Assembly: GCA_946533395.1 (NCBI GenBank)
Contig: CAMNBU010000048.1
Span: forward strand, 1 to 15,282
Reading direction: 5' to 3'
DNA length: 15,282 nucleotides
Source of the DNA: UBA4292 sp002395865
GTDB taxonomy: Bacteria; Bacillota; Clostridia; Lachnospirales; Lachnospiraceae
In this document: in pieces, positions 1 through 6,385 of the stretch
Position numbering within the stretch: the stretch's first letter is position 1
Layout of the letters: each line of letters starts with the position of its first letter
Translations under genes and position numbers: made by a program
The notes under the pieces: generated by a model
The model's input: only the letters and a program-made list of their open reading frames with translations
Told to the model about the DNA's origin: nothing
Database searches by the model: none

Positions 1-303
1 GGTGCGCAGACGGTCAATGAGGTCATTACCACGAACGCACAGGGACAGGCAAGTCTCGGTGTTCCCGCTAACCAGACAGGCTTCCACCTCGAGTATGGTA
101 CCTACACCATTACCGAGGAGCTCACAACCGAGCAGCAGAAGCTCTGGAAGGGCAAGTCGGCCGGTACCGTAACAGTAAACGATACCACTAAGAATGTCAC
201 CTACAACCTCACCAACGAGTCAAAGGTGCTTTGCGGCATCTTCGGTGTCTATATGCAGCCACAGCCTACCCGCCGGGTGTGGGTGAGCTTTTTCGTTACG
301 TGA
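1..303 (+). CDS. C-terminal fragment of a Cna-B/SpaA-type (prealbumin-fold) surface protein, 5' end outside the window
   Basis: Frame 1 is open from the window edge to TGA at 301-303 (100 codons). Residues 28-46 read GFHLEYGTYTITEELTTEQ, the typical strand and turn pattern of Cna-B/SpaA domains in sortase-anchored adhesins and pilins, followed by a VTVNDTTKNVTYNLTNES stretch near the end of such a domain. The family acts at the cell surface, where these domains serve as stalk repeats. After about residue 75 the match stops. The tail (LCGIFGVYMQPQPTRRVWV) has no LPXTG sorting signal, hydrophobic segment or basic end. The last 12 codons are read from the left arm of the palindromic element at 268-472, so the natural 3' end seems to have been replaced. 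The gene is probably a truncated relic, but this cannot be proved without the upstream part. The family call is fairly sure; the pseudogene status is an inference. Confidence 0.6.
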   Translation, partial: GAQTVNEVITTNAQGQASLGVPANQTGFHLEYGTYTITEELTTEQQKLWKGKSAGTVTVNDTTKNVTYNLTNESKVLCGIFGVYMQPQPTRRVWVSFFVT

Positions 304-472
304 GGGGACGTGCGAAAAATATTTCCTGAGCGGAAGTCAGCGCAGGAGACGGCCGCAGTTTTGTGGCTTTATCGCAATACTGCGGCCGTCGACGAGCCAT
401 GGAGCGAAGGATATATTTTCGCGCGGTCCCGTGTATGGAGATCTGAGTAGATCTCACCCACGACCGGCGGGG
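268..472. repeat. Roughly 205-bp near-perfect palindromic element (long hairpin; MITE-like or structured RNA)
   Basis: Three nested pairs of arms face each other. The outer arms, 268-287 and 453-472, match at about 17 of 20 positions as inverted repeats. The middle arms, 305-327 and 408-430, match at about 20 of 22 positions with two one-base gaps. The inner arms, 348-359 and 379-390, are perfectly complementary over 12 bp, and five further pairs (361-365 with 373-377, one G-U) close a 7-base loop. A separate 7-bp hairpin with a GAGT loop sits at 438-455. The element contains no open frame of its own and no transposase. It could be a non-autonomous mobile element, a dispersed palindromic repeat or a structured RNA. 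It lies at the junction of two damaged genes. Confidence 0.7.
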
Positions 473-510
473 GCAGCCGGGCCCTTGTGGATGAATCAAA
501 GGGTGAAGCT

Positions 511-527
511 CCCCACGACCGGCGGGG
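511..527. repeat. Third copy of the palindromic element's end motif
   Basis: CCCCACGACCGGCGGGG repeats the core of the right arm at 456-472 (CCCACGACCGGCGGGGG) in the same orientation. It is an inverted copy of the left arm at 268-287, which is less exact. The preceding AAGCT at 506-510 resembles the complement of AGCTT next to the left arm. A solo end here fits a partial second element or a recombination remnant. A small hairpin (CCCTT at 482-486 with AAGGG at 499-503) lies between the two right-hand copies. Confidence 0.55.
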
Positions 528-536
528 TGGATAAGG

Positions 537-647
537 GCGGCAGGACTCGGCGTTGCCATGGCCAATGCGCTCCCCGAGGTGAGGTATATAACGGCCGGAA
601 ACGACGAGGACGGCATAGCAGAGCTGATCGAGAAGAAAATATTATAA
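537..647 (+). pseudogene. 3' remnant of a Cof-type (HAD-IIB) hydrolase
   Basis: In frame with TAA at 645-647 the sequence reads AAGLGVAMANALPEVRYI followed by TAGNDEDGIAELIEKKIL. This is the usual end of Cof-type HAD phosphatases, where motif IV (GD..ND) is followed by AG.GVAM.NA and then by an NDEDGVA..IEK tail. Only 36 codons survive of a family normally about 260-290 residues long. The catalytic N-terminal DxDGT, the cap domain and motif IV itself are absent. Upstream, the frame runs at once into the repeat motif at 511-527, so the loss coincides with the repeat. No start or ribosome binding site serves the fragment. The remaining sequence is still clean, which suggests a recent break, or a join of two sequences during assembly. 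Confidence 0.75.
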
Positions 648-681
648 TAAAAATCTTAAACGTTTAAGCAGAATTTTCCTC

Positions 682-710
682 TTGCCTTTACTTTAGTATG
701 ATGGTACTAT
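682..710 (+). promoter_or_regulatory. Sigma-A promoter of glgB
   Basis: TTGCCT at 682-687 and TACTAT at 705-710 are separated by 17 bases, in an AT-rich stretch. Transcription should start near 717. That is at the first in-frame ATG (718), so the downstream ATG at 757, which has a ribosome binding site, must be the start. Confidence 0.65.
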
Positions 711-756
711 ATAAAGTATGATAGATGACAAATATGTCAGAGTACGGAGGGGTTGT

Positions 757-2739
757 ATGAGTTATAAGATTCTTGAGTATGACGGAATACTCAAAAACTT
801 TGAAGGTGACATAAACCTTCGCATGGACAACTACAAGCGCACCAGATATGCTCTCATGGGCGACGGTAAGATCACAGATTTCGCAGCCGGGGCAGACTAT
901 TTCGGTTTCCATAAGACTGAAGACGGCTGGTACTACAGAGAGTGGGCTCCCGGTGCCAATGAGATGTTCCTGACAGGTGATTTCTGTAAATGGAATCCCT
1001 ATAAGTATAAGCTGAAGCCCGTGGGCAACGGCACATGGGAGATATTCATCCCCGGCGCGGATACGCTCTACGACGGATGCCGCGTTCAGGCGGTGGTCAT
1101 CCACGACGGACAGGAGCTGCGCAGGATTCCTTCGTATGCGACGAGGGTTTGCCAGGAGGAGGGCACGGTGCAGTGGAACGCGGTCATCTACGATCCCGCG
1201 AAGCCTTTCAAGTGGACTGACAAGAAGTTCAAGCCACAGCAGCCTCCGCTCATCTATGAGTGCCACATAGGTATGGCGCAGGATAAGTACGGCATTGGTA
1301 CGTACGAGGAGTTTGAGAAGAATACGCTCCCGAGGATCAAAGCACTCGGCTATAACACCATTCAGGTGATGGCTGTAATGGAGCACCCTTACTATGCGTC
1401 ATTCGGATATCAGGTGACGAATTTCTTTGCCGCCTCCAGCCGTTTCGGTCGCCCCGAGGAATTAAAGAGCATGATCAATACAGCTCACAAGATGGGTATC
1501 CGTGTGCTCCTTGATGTAGTGCATTCACACTGCGCGAAGAATACCGCCGAGGGTATCAATATGTTCGACGGCACCGATTATCAGTATTTCCACTCGGGTC
1601 CCAGAGGGGAGCACAGGGAGTGGGATACGAAGTGCTTCAACTACGGCAAGCACGAGGTGCTGCATTTCCTGCTTTCGAATCTGCGCTTCTGGATGAAGGA
1701 GTACCATTTCGACGGCTTCAGATTCGACGGCGTCACCAGCATGCTCTATCTTGATCATGCGATGGGAACGAATTTTGACAACTACGATAAGTATTTCTCC
1801 ATGAATACAGACACGGAGGCAGTCACATATCTTCAGCTTGCGAACGAGCTCATCCACGAGGTGAATCCGAATGCCATCACGATAGCGGAGGATATGAGCG
1901 CCATGCCCGGTATGTGCATCCCGATAGAGGAGGGCGGTATCGGCTTCGACTACCGTCTCGGCATGGGTTCACCGCCCATGTGGATCAAGTTCCTCTCCGA
2001 GATGAGCGATGAGCAGTGGGATATGTGGAGGATGTGGTACGAGCTCAACGGCAGAAGACCGAAGGAGAAGGTCATCGGCTACGTCGAGTCGCACGACCAG
2101 GCTCTCGTGGGCGATAAGACAGTCATGTTCCGCCTGTGCGACAAGGAGATGTACTGGTGCATGAGCAAGGACATCCAGAACATGATCATCGACAGAGGTA
2201 TCGCCCTTCACAAGATGATCAGATGGGTGACCCATACAGTCGCCGGAGAGGGATATCTGAACTTCATGGGCAATGAGTTCGGACACCCCGAGTGGATCGA
2301 TTTCCCGAGAGAGGGCAACGGCTGGAGCTATCACTACTGCAGAAGACAGTGGAGCCTTGTGGATAACCACAATCTCAAGTACGAGTGGCTGAACGACTTC
2401 GACAAGGAGATGCTCGCTCTTTCGAAGGAGTACGATGTGCTCACGAGCCCTTCGCACAACCTTTGGATACATCAGGATGATAAGGTGATGGTATACGAGA
2501 GAGGCGGACTGACATTCGCGTTCAATTTCCACCCCACCAAGTCATTTACGGGATACTTCATCCCCGTGCTCGAGGAGGGCAACTACAAGGTCATCCTCTC
2601 CACGGATGAGGGAAGATTCGGCGGACAGGACCGCATTTCCGAGAGCTATGTGTACGAGACAGTGAAGCTTGATGACGGAAGGTACGGTTTCCTTATATAT
2701 CTGCCCAGCCGTACGGCATGCGCTCTGAAAAAAGTGTAA
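757..2739 (+). CDS. glgB: 1,4-alpha-glucan branching enzyme, GH13_8 (eukaryote-like) type
   Basis: The 660-residue product makes alpha-1,6 branches in glycogen by cutting an alpha-1,4 chain and reattaching it; it acts in the cytosol. A CBM48-like N-terminal domain lies at about residues 50-135 (YYREWAPGANEMFLTGDF), followed by a GH13 barrel. GH13 signatures are DVVHSH (253-258), GFRFDGV with nucleophile D324, AEDMS with acid/base E378, and ESHDQALVGDKT with D447. Several blocks, such as EHPYYASFGYQ, FFAASSRFG and FDGFRFDGVTSMLY, match animal, plant and yeast branching enzymes much better than the E. coli-type GlgB (GH13_9). The start at 757 is chosen because CGGAGGGG at 745-752 precedes it; the in-frame ATG at 718 lies at the transcription start. 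No other glycogen genes are adjacent. The function is very secure; the GH13_8 subtype was judged by eye. Confidence 0.95.
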   Translation: MSYKILEYDGILKNFEGDINLRMDNYKRTRYALMGDGKITDFAAGADYFGFHKTEDGWYYREWAPGANEMFLTGDFCKWNPYKYKLKPVGNGTWEIFIPGADTLYDGCRVQAVVIHDGQELRRIPSYATRVCQEEGTVQWNAVIYDPAKPFKWTDKKFKPQQPPLIYECHIGMAQDKYGIGTYEEFEKNTLPRIKALGYNTIQVMAVMEHPYYASFGYQVTNFFAASSRFGRPEELKSMINTAHKMGIRVLLDVVHSHCAKNTAEGINMFDGTDYQYFHSGPRGEHREWDTKCFNYGKHEVLHFLLSNLRFWMKEYHFDGFRFDGVTSMLYLDHAMGTNFDNYDKYFSMNTDTEAVTYLQLANELIHEVNPNAITIAEDMSAMPGMCIPIEEGGIGFDYRLGMGSPPMWIKFLSEMSDEQWDMWRMWYELNGRRPKEKVIGYVESHDQALVGDKTVMFRLCDKEMYWCMSKDIQNMIIDRGIALHKMIRWVTHTVAGEGYLNFMGNEFGHPEWIDFPREGNGWSYHYCRRQWSLVDNHNLKYEWLNDFDKEMLALSKEYDVLTSPSHNLWIHQDDKVMVYERGGLTFAFNFHPTKSFTGYFIPVLEEGNYKVILSTDEGRFGGQDRISESYVYETVKLDDGRYGFLIYLPSRTACALKKV

Positions 2740-2776
2740 ATTTTATACATTTTTTTAGTGCATTTATCTGAATTTG

Positions 2777-2785
2777 TGTTATAAT
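2777..2785 (+). promoter_or_regulatory. Extended -10 promoter of the zinc-ribbon/LRR gene
   Basis: TGTTATAAT gives a perfect TATAAT (2780-2785) with a TGN extension. No good -35 is seen at 16-18 bases upstream, which is acceptable for extended -10 promoters. The leader would be about 70 bases long. Confidence 0.6.
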
Positions 2786-2806
2786 CATTTCATACGATTA
2801 TTATTA

Positions 2807-2821
2807 GGGGTAAAAAACCCC
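2807..2821 (+). other. Short leader hairpin (GGGGT/ACCCC)
   Basis: GGGGT at 2807-2811 pairs with ACCCC at 2817-2821 around an A5 loop. No T-run follows, so it is not a terminator. It would lie near the 5' end of the transcript of the next gene and could stabilise the message. Confidence 0.4.
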
Positions 2822-2864
2822 GAAATACAGTTCTTAAAATCAGTTTAGATTGGAGATGAACCGG

Positions 2865-5288
2865 ATGAACAGCCAAGCAAAAGCAAAACAGCAGGAGCTG
2901 ATAAGCTCCCTTGACAGCTTTGAGACCGCTCTTCGTGACGACATGGGTCAGAAACTGCTTCTTTTGGAAAATCAGATCGAGCTGATGCAGGAGGAACTGA
3001 AGGAGACCAGAGAGAGCTACACCGAGATGAAGTCCCGCCTTCTGACCTATAAGGGCCAGCATGCGGATCTCGAGAAGTATCTTGCGGAGGAGCAGTCCAG
3101 ACCGCAGGTATGCCCTCAGTGTAATTATCCTCTCAACAAGAATTTCAAGGTCTGCCCCATGTGCGGAACGCCTATTCCACAGAACGACGATCCGGATATC
3201 GATTATCCTATACCGGCCGGTCCTGTGGTGAACCGCACCGGCAATCAGCAGACACCACCGCCTCCGCAGCCTCAGCCTCAGCCACAGCCGCAGCCGCAGA
3301 CGCAGACACCGCCGCCACCGGCACAGAATGCAGCGTACGATCCTTTCAACCCGTACGCTCAGCCTGTATCGACGAATCAGGATCCGCCCGCATACAATCC
3401 TTATGCGCAGGTTCCGCCGCCACCGCCCGGCACGCAGCGATATTATCCGAGATACGAGCGTGAGACCGACAGAGGAGATTCCGGCAACCGCCAGGTACCT
3501 CCGCCTCAGAAGAGTTTCCCTTCATACAACCGTGAGTCAGACAGGGGAGATTCAGGTACAAACGCAAACAGACCGCCGGAGACACCGAAGGCTGACGATA
3601 TGGGAACCGCAGGCTTCTTAAGCCGTTTCGGTTTCGGAAAGAAGAAGAAGGAATCCAACGAGCCCGCCAAGCCTTCGGAGCCGATCAACCTTGGAACAGG
3701 TCAGCCTGAGGAGAAGCCTGAGACTTCGTCTCAGAGCACACAGCTTCCTCCGCCTCCGCCTCCGCCACCCGGAATCAAGGTATTCCCTACCTATAACCGC
3801 GAGTCCGACAGAGGTGACAGCGGTGTATTCAAGCCTTCTGTTGCAGACGTAGTGGCCAGGACCGCTCCGAAGCCTGAAGGACCGAGAGAGGGCGTTGAGG
3901 TCGTTGACGCAGCCGATATCACCGTTGAGGATCCCGGATTTGAGACCAATGAGCCTGCACCCGAGGAACCCGTAAAGGAAGAGGCTCCCGTACCTGCACC
4001 CGCAGAGCCTGAGCCTGCTCCCGAGGAGCCCGTAAAGGAAGAGACTCCTGCACCCGCAGAGGCCGCACCTGAAGAGAACAAGCCCGAGGAGGCACCCGGA
4101 GACGAGACTGAGAAGTCCGATGAGTCCGATGAAACCGGAGAGTCCGAAGAGAACGACGAGGAGAGCTCCGAGCCTGAGATCGAGATCGAGATCATTGAGG
4201 CACCTGTGCCTGAGACGGCAGAGGAGATGGAGGGCGTATACGAGTTCCACGAGGTCGACGGCAAGATCGTTATCGATAAATACGTAGCTACAGGTTACAC
4301 ATATATCACCATTCCCAACCAGGTTGACGGTAAAGATGTCATAGCGCTTGCCGGACGTGCGTTTGCGAATAATGAGGAGATCAATGCTGTTGAGATCCAG
4401 GAGGGCGTAGAGTTCATCGGAAGCGAGTGCTTCTACAACTGCCCGAACCTTAAGGGAGTGGATATGCCTCAGAGCGTGACATCCATTAAGTCCGCGGCAT
4501 TCGCGCAGTGTTCAAAGCTCAAGATGTTCTCACTGCCCGAGAAGATGGTGGATATAGGACCTTACGCATTCTACAGATGCGAGAGCCTCGAGTTTATCGC
4601 GTTCCCCGAGGGACTCAAGTGGATCAGCAAGCAGTGCATGGCTCACTGTACGAGCCTGAAGGAGGTAACGCTTCCCGAGGGTATCAGAGCTATCGAGGCG
4701 AGTGCTTTCAATGAGTGTACAGCTCTTGAGGGCATAGTCGTACCGAACTCCACCGTATCCATCGGTGACAAGGCATTCTACGGATGCTCTTCACTGAACA
4801 AGGTCACCATTCCTCCGGGAGTTACAAGACTCGGAACTAGGATCTTCTTCCCTAAGATGGGACAGAGCATGATCCCGAAGCTCACGATCTACTGCAGCAA
4901 CGGTTCACCCATTTACACATATTGCAGAAGCAATAACATAAAGAGTAAGTGGGCTACCGGAATGCCTGCCACAGCTCCGAACATCAAGAACAAGGCATAC
5001 GCTCTTGAGATATCTTTCTATCTGAAGGATAAGGATGAGGAGGCGAAGAAGGAGATCAGGCAGAAGGTCATGGAGTACCTCGAGGTACCTGAATATGTTG
5101 CAGACGATTATATGATAGAGGATGACGGCCTCAGCAAGGAGCTTCGTGCGGTATTCCCGCTCGACAAGTCCATCCCTGAGGCGGAGGCGTTCTGCGAGAA
5201 GCTTCCACCCTCTGCATACATTCAGATCGTTCACGCATACGACGGTCAGATCGATATCGCGAAGAAGAATGCGAGAGCACCCTTCTAA
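2865..5288 (+). CDS. Cytoplasmic mosaic protein: coiled coil, zinc ribbon, disordered region with DRGDSG motifs, BspA-type LRRs
   Basis: The product has 807 residues. The ATG at 2865 is chosen because GGAG at 2852-2855 sits 9 bases upstream; a TTG at 2850 and an ATG at 2856 lie on or beside that site. In order: a charged coiled coil (about 1-75); a zinc ribbon with C83, C86, C97 and C100 (CPQC-10-CPMC); a Pro/Gln-rich tract (131-152); three motifs of the form Y-x-RE[ST]DRGDSG (RE pairs at 199, 223 and 312); a basic KKKK patch near 258; a very acidic Glu/Pro region (about 359-456); about seven 23-residue LRR_5/BspA-type repeats (about 459-665); and an unrecognised C-terminal domain (about 709-807). 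There is no signal peptide, membrane segment or sorting signal, so it should stay in the cytosol, although BspA-type repeats are best known from surface proteins. The layout suggests an adaptor or scaffold. The function is unknown. It is transcribed alone and ends at a strong terminator. Confidence 0.88.
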   Translation: MNSQAKAKQQELISSLDSFETALRDDMGQKLLLLENQIELMQEELKETRESYTEMKSRLLTYKGQHADLEKYLAEEQSRPQVCPQCNYPLNKNFKVCPMCGTPIPQNDDPDIDYPIPAGPVVNRTGNQQTPPPPQPQPQPQPQPQTQTPPPPAQNAAYDPFNPYAQPVSTNQDPPAYNPYAQVPPPPPGTQRYYPRYERETDRGDSGNRQVPPPQKSFPSYNRESDRGDSGTNANRPPETPKADDMGTAGFLSRFGFGKKKKESNEPAKPSEPINLGTGQPEEKPETSSQSTQLPPPPPPPPGIKVFPTYNRESDRGDSGVFKPSVADVVARTAPKPEGPREGVEVVDAADITVEDPGFETNEPAPEEPVKEEAPVPAPAEPEPAPEEPVKEETPAPAEAAPEENKPEEAPGDETEKSDESDETGESEENDEESSEPEIEIEIIEAPVPETAEEMEGVYEFHEVDGKIVIDKYVATGYTYITIPNQVDGKDVIALAGRAFANNEEINAVEIQEGVEFIGSECFYNCPNLKGVDMPQSVTSIKSAAFAQCSKLKMFSLPEKMVDIGPYAFYRCESLEFIAFPEGLKWISKQCMAHCTSLKEVTLPEGIRAIEASAFNECTALEGIVVPNSTVSIGDKAFYGCSSLNKVTIPPGVTRLGTRIFFPKMGQSMIPKLTIYCSNGSPIYTYCRSNNIKSKWATGMPATAPNIKNKAYALEISFYLKDKDEEAKKEIRQKVMEYLEVPEYVADDYMIEDDGLSKELRAVFPLDKSIPEAEAFCEKLPPSAYIQIVHAYDGQIDIAKKNARAPF
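3255..3320 (+). repeat. CAGCCN low-complexity tract encoding a Pro/Gln repeat
   Basis: Alternating Pro and Gln codons encode PPPPQPQPQPQPQPQ and then TQTPPPP inside the zinc-ribbon/LRR gene. Such tracts can change length by replication slippage in units of 6 bp while keeping the frame. A shorter poly-Pro run recurs near 3414-3428 and 3747-3770. Confidence 0.6.
3961..4080 (+). repeat. 60-bp tandem duplication inside the acidic region
   Basis: Bases 3961-3988 and 4021-4048 match at 26 of 28 positions with a period of exactly 60 bp (20 codons). Both encode EEPVKEE followed by a Pro/Ala-rich spacer. The rest of each unit has diverged. Confidence 0.6.
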
Positions 5289-5301
5289 TCAGTTATCATT
5301 T

Positions 5302-5334
5302 GTCCCCCGGAGTTTCCGGGGGACATTTTCATTT
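5302..5334 (+). terminator. Intrinsic terminator after the zinc-ribbon/LRR gene
   Basis: GTCCCCCGG (5302-5310) pairs with CCGGGGGAC (5316-5324). A further A-T pair leaves a 3-base loop, and ATTTTCATTT follows. It begins 13 bases after the stop codon. Confidence 0.85.
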
Positions 5335-5359
5335 AGGTGTTTATTTTTTGTAAATACTG

Positions 5360-5368
5360 TGCTATAAT
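5360..5368 (+). promoter_or_regulatory. Extended -10 promoter of the CPBP protease gene
   Basis: TGCTATAAT contains a perfect TATAAT at 5363-5368 with a TGN extension. The -35 at about 5340-5345 (TTTATT) is weak. The leader is about 60 bases long. Confidence 0.6.
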
Positions 5369-5436
5369 TACTCGGATTTTGTGATTACGGAAGAAAGCAC
5401 CCATTTAGTGAGTGCCTATTATACGGGAGTAAAGGT

Positions 5437-6315
5437 ATGAGGAGTGACAGCTGGCCCGCGAGGGTCGTCAAGGCGCTTACGCCGTTTCTTATATATCTGC
5501 TGGTGTCTGCAGCTGTGGAGCTCGTGGCTGCTTTCGTCGCGGGATTGTATGTGACTGCCTTCGTATCCAGTTCGGACATTGCCGGCATGCAGAAGAAGAT
5601 GATGGAGACCATATCCGCATGGTCACTGCCGCTGACGCTTGTCATTCAGGTCATCTGCACGGGTATCTATATCTGGATGTACCGCAGTGACAGCAAGAGG
5701 ATTATAGTCAAAAAGAGAAAGATGAACCCGGCTGCTTATCCGGTGGCTTTCGTTCTCGGCGCGGCTCTGGCTATGTTTTTGAATGGTCTTCTGATACTGA
5801 CCGGACTTTATGCTCTGCTGCAGAGCACCTATTCGGAGACCGCCAGTGTAATATATAACAGCGAACCATGGCTCATGTATCTGTGCACCGTGATCATGGC
5901 TCCCATAATGGAGGAGCTTATGTTTCGCGGTATCATATACAGAAGGTTCAGGACCTACTGTATCTTTTCTCTGGCCATGCTTTTGTCTGCAGTCTATTTC
6001 GGTATCTACCATATGAATCTTCTGCAGTTCATCTACGCCACGCTCATAGGACTTCTGTTTGCATACGGCTATGAGAAGTTCCGCGGGATTATTGCGCCGA
6101 TGATCATGCATGCGGGGGCGAATCTGCTCTCCGTACTTATCTCCACCAACACTCAGGTCTCCGGCGTGGTATTCAAGGACGATAAGTCTCTCATGCTGTT
6201 TACAGGACTTTCGCTCTGCCTTGTACTTGCGGGCATAGTGTTCATAAACAGGGCTGCCAAGCCGTGGAGGACCGTTTCCGAAGACGGTTCGTCACAAAAC
6301 AGATCCGAAGCCTGA
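5437..6315 (+). CDS. CPBP family intramembrane metalloprotease (CAAX protease/Abi-like)
   Basis: The 292-residue product is strongly hydrophobic, with about eight membrane segments. The three CPBP signature motifs are intact: EELMFRG (E159, E160, R164), FGIYHMN (H192) and MHAGANL (H225). These are the expected catalytic and metal-binding residues inside the membrane. Eukaryotic relatives cleave prenylated CAAX proteins. Bacterial members are linked to bacteriocin self-immunity, protein maturation or surface-protein processing, and substrates are rarely known. GGGAG at 5425-5429 sits 7 bases before the ATG. No bacteriocin precursor was seen in the flanking gaps, so an immunity role has no support here. 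The glycosyltransferase gene follows after 70 bases without a clear terminator, so the two may be cotranscribed. The family is secure; the substrate is unknown. Confidence 0.9.
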   Translation: MRSDSWPARVVKALTPFLIYLLVSAAVELVAAFVAGLYVTAFVSSSDIAGMQKKMMETISAWSLPLTLVIQVICTGIYIWMYRSDSKRIIVKKRKMNPAAYPVAFVLGAALAMFLNGLLILTGLYALLQSTYSETASVIYNSEPWLMYLCTVIMAPIMEELMFRGIIYRRFRTYCIFSLAMLLSAVYFGIYHMNLLQFIYATLIGLLFAYGYEKFRGIIAPMIMHAGANLLSVLISTNTQVSGVVFKDDKSLMLFTGLSLCLVLAGIVFINRAAKPWRTVSEDGSSQNRSEA

Positions 6316-6375
6316 TACGTTCAGACTTCCATGGATGATGCGCGGGCACGTCATCCGTGCGCACCATGCCTGCGC
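6307..6375 (+). other. Three consecutive hairpins between the CPBP and glycosyltransferase genes
   Basis: Hairpin 1 has arms at 6307-6315 and 6321-6329 (GAAG and CTGA paired, with one C/A mismatch). Hairpin 2 has arms at 6333-6341 and 6346-6356 (GGATGA/TCATCC plus TGC/GCA with a 2-base bulge). Hairpin 3 pairs GCGCA at 6359-6363 with TGCGC at 6371-6375. No T-run follows, so they are not a normal terminator. They end just before the weak ribosome binding site of the next gene and may control translation or message stability. Confidence 0.4.
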
Positions 6376-6385
6376 GAAAGTAGAA

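Noticed and set aside
431..667. 78-codon open frame across the repeat region
   Set aside because: It reads the repeat and the HAD remnant in the wrong frame and has no ribosome binding site or domain likeness.
718..756. Upstream in-frame ATG that would add 13 residues to GlgB
   Set aside because: It lies at the predicted transcription start, 8 bases after the -10, and has no ribosome binding site. The ATG at 757 has a good one.
688..1386. Long open frame on the minus strand opposite glgB, and similar ones opposite other genes (for example 3618-4250 and 12944-13420)
   Set aside because: They mirror the codon bias of well-supported + strand genes, have no recognisable domains and lack start signals.
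2735..2756. Possible terminator overlapping the glgB stop (TGTA/TACA followed by seven T)
   Set aside because: The stem has only four A/T-rich pairs, too weak to call.
3471..3476. RGD tripeptides as integrin-binding cell-adhesion sites
   Set aside because: The protein has no export signal, and the conserved unit is the longer DRGDSG motif, so an adhesion role is not supported.
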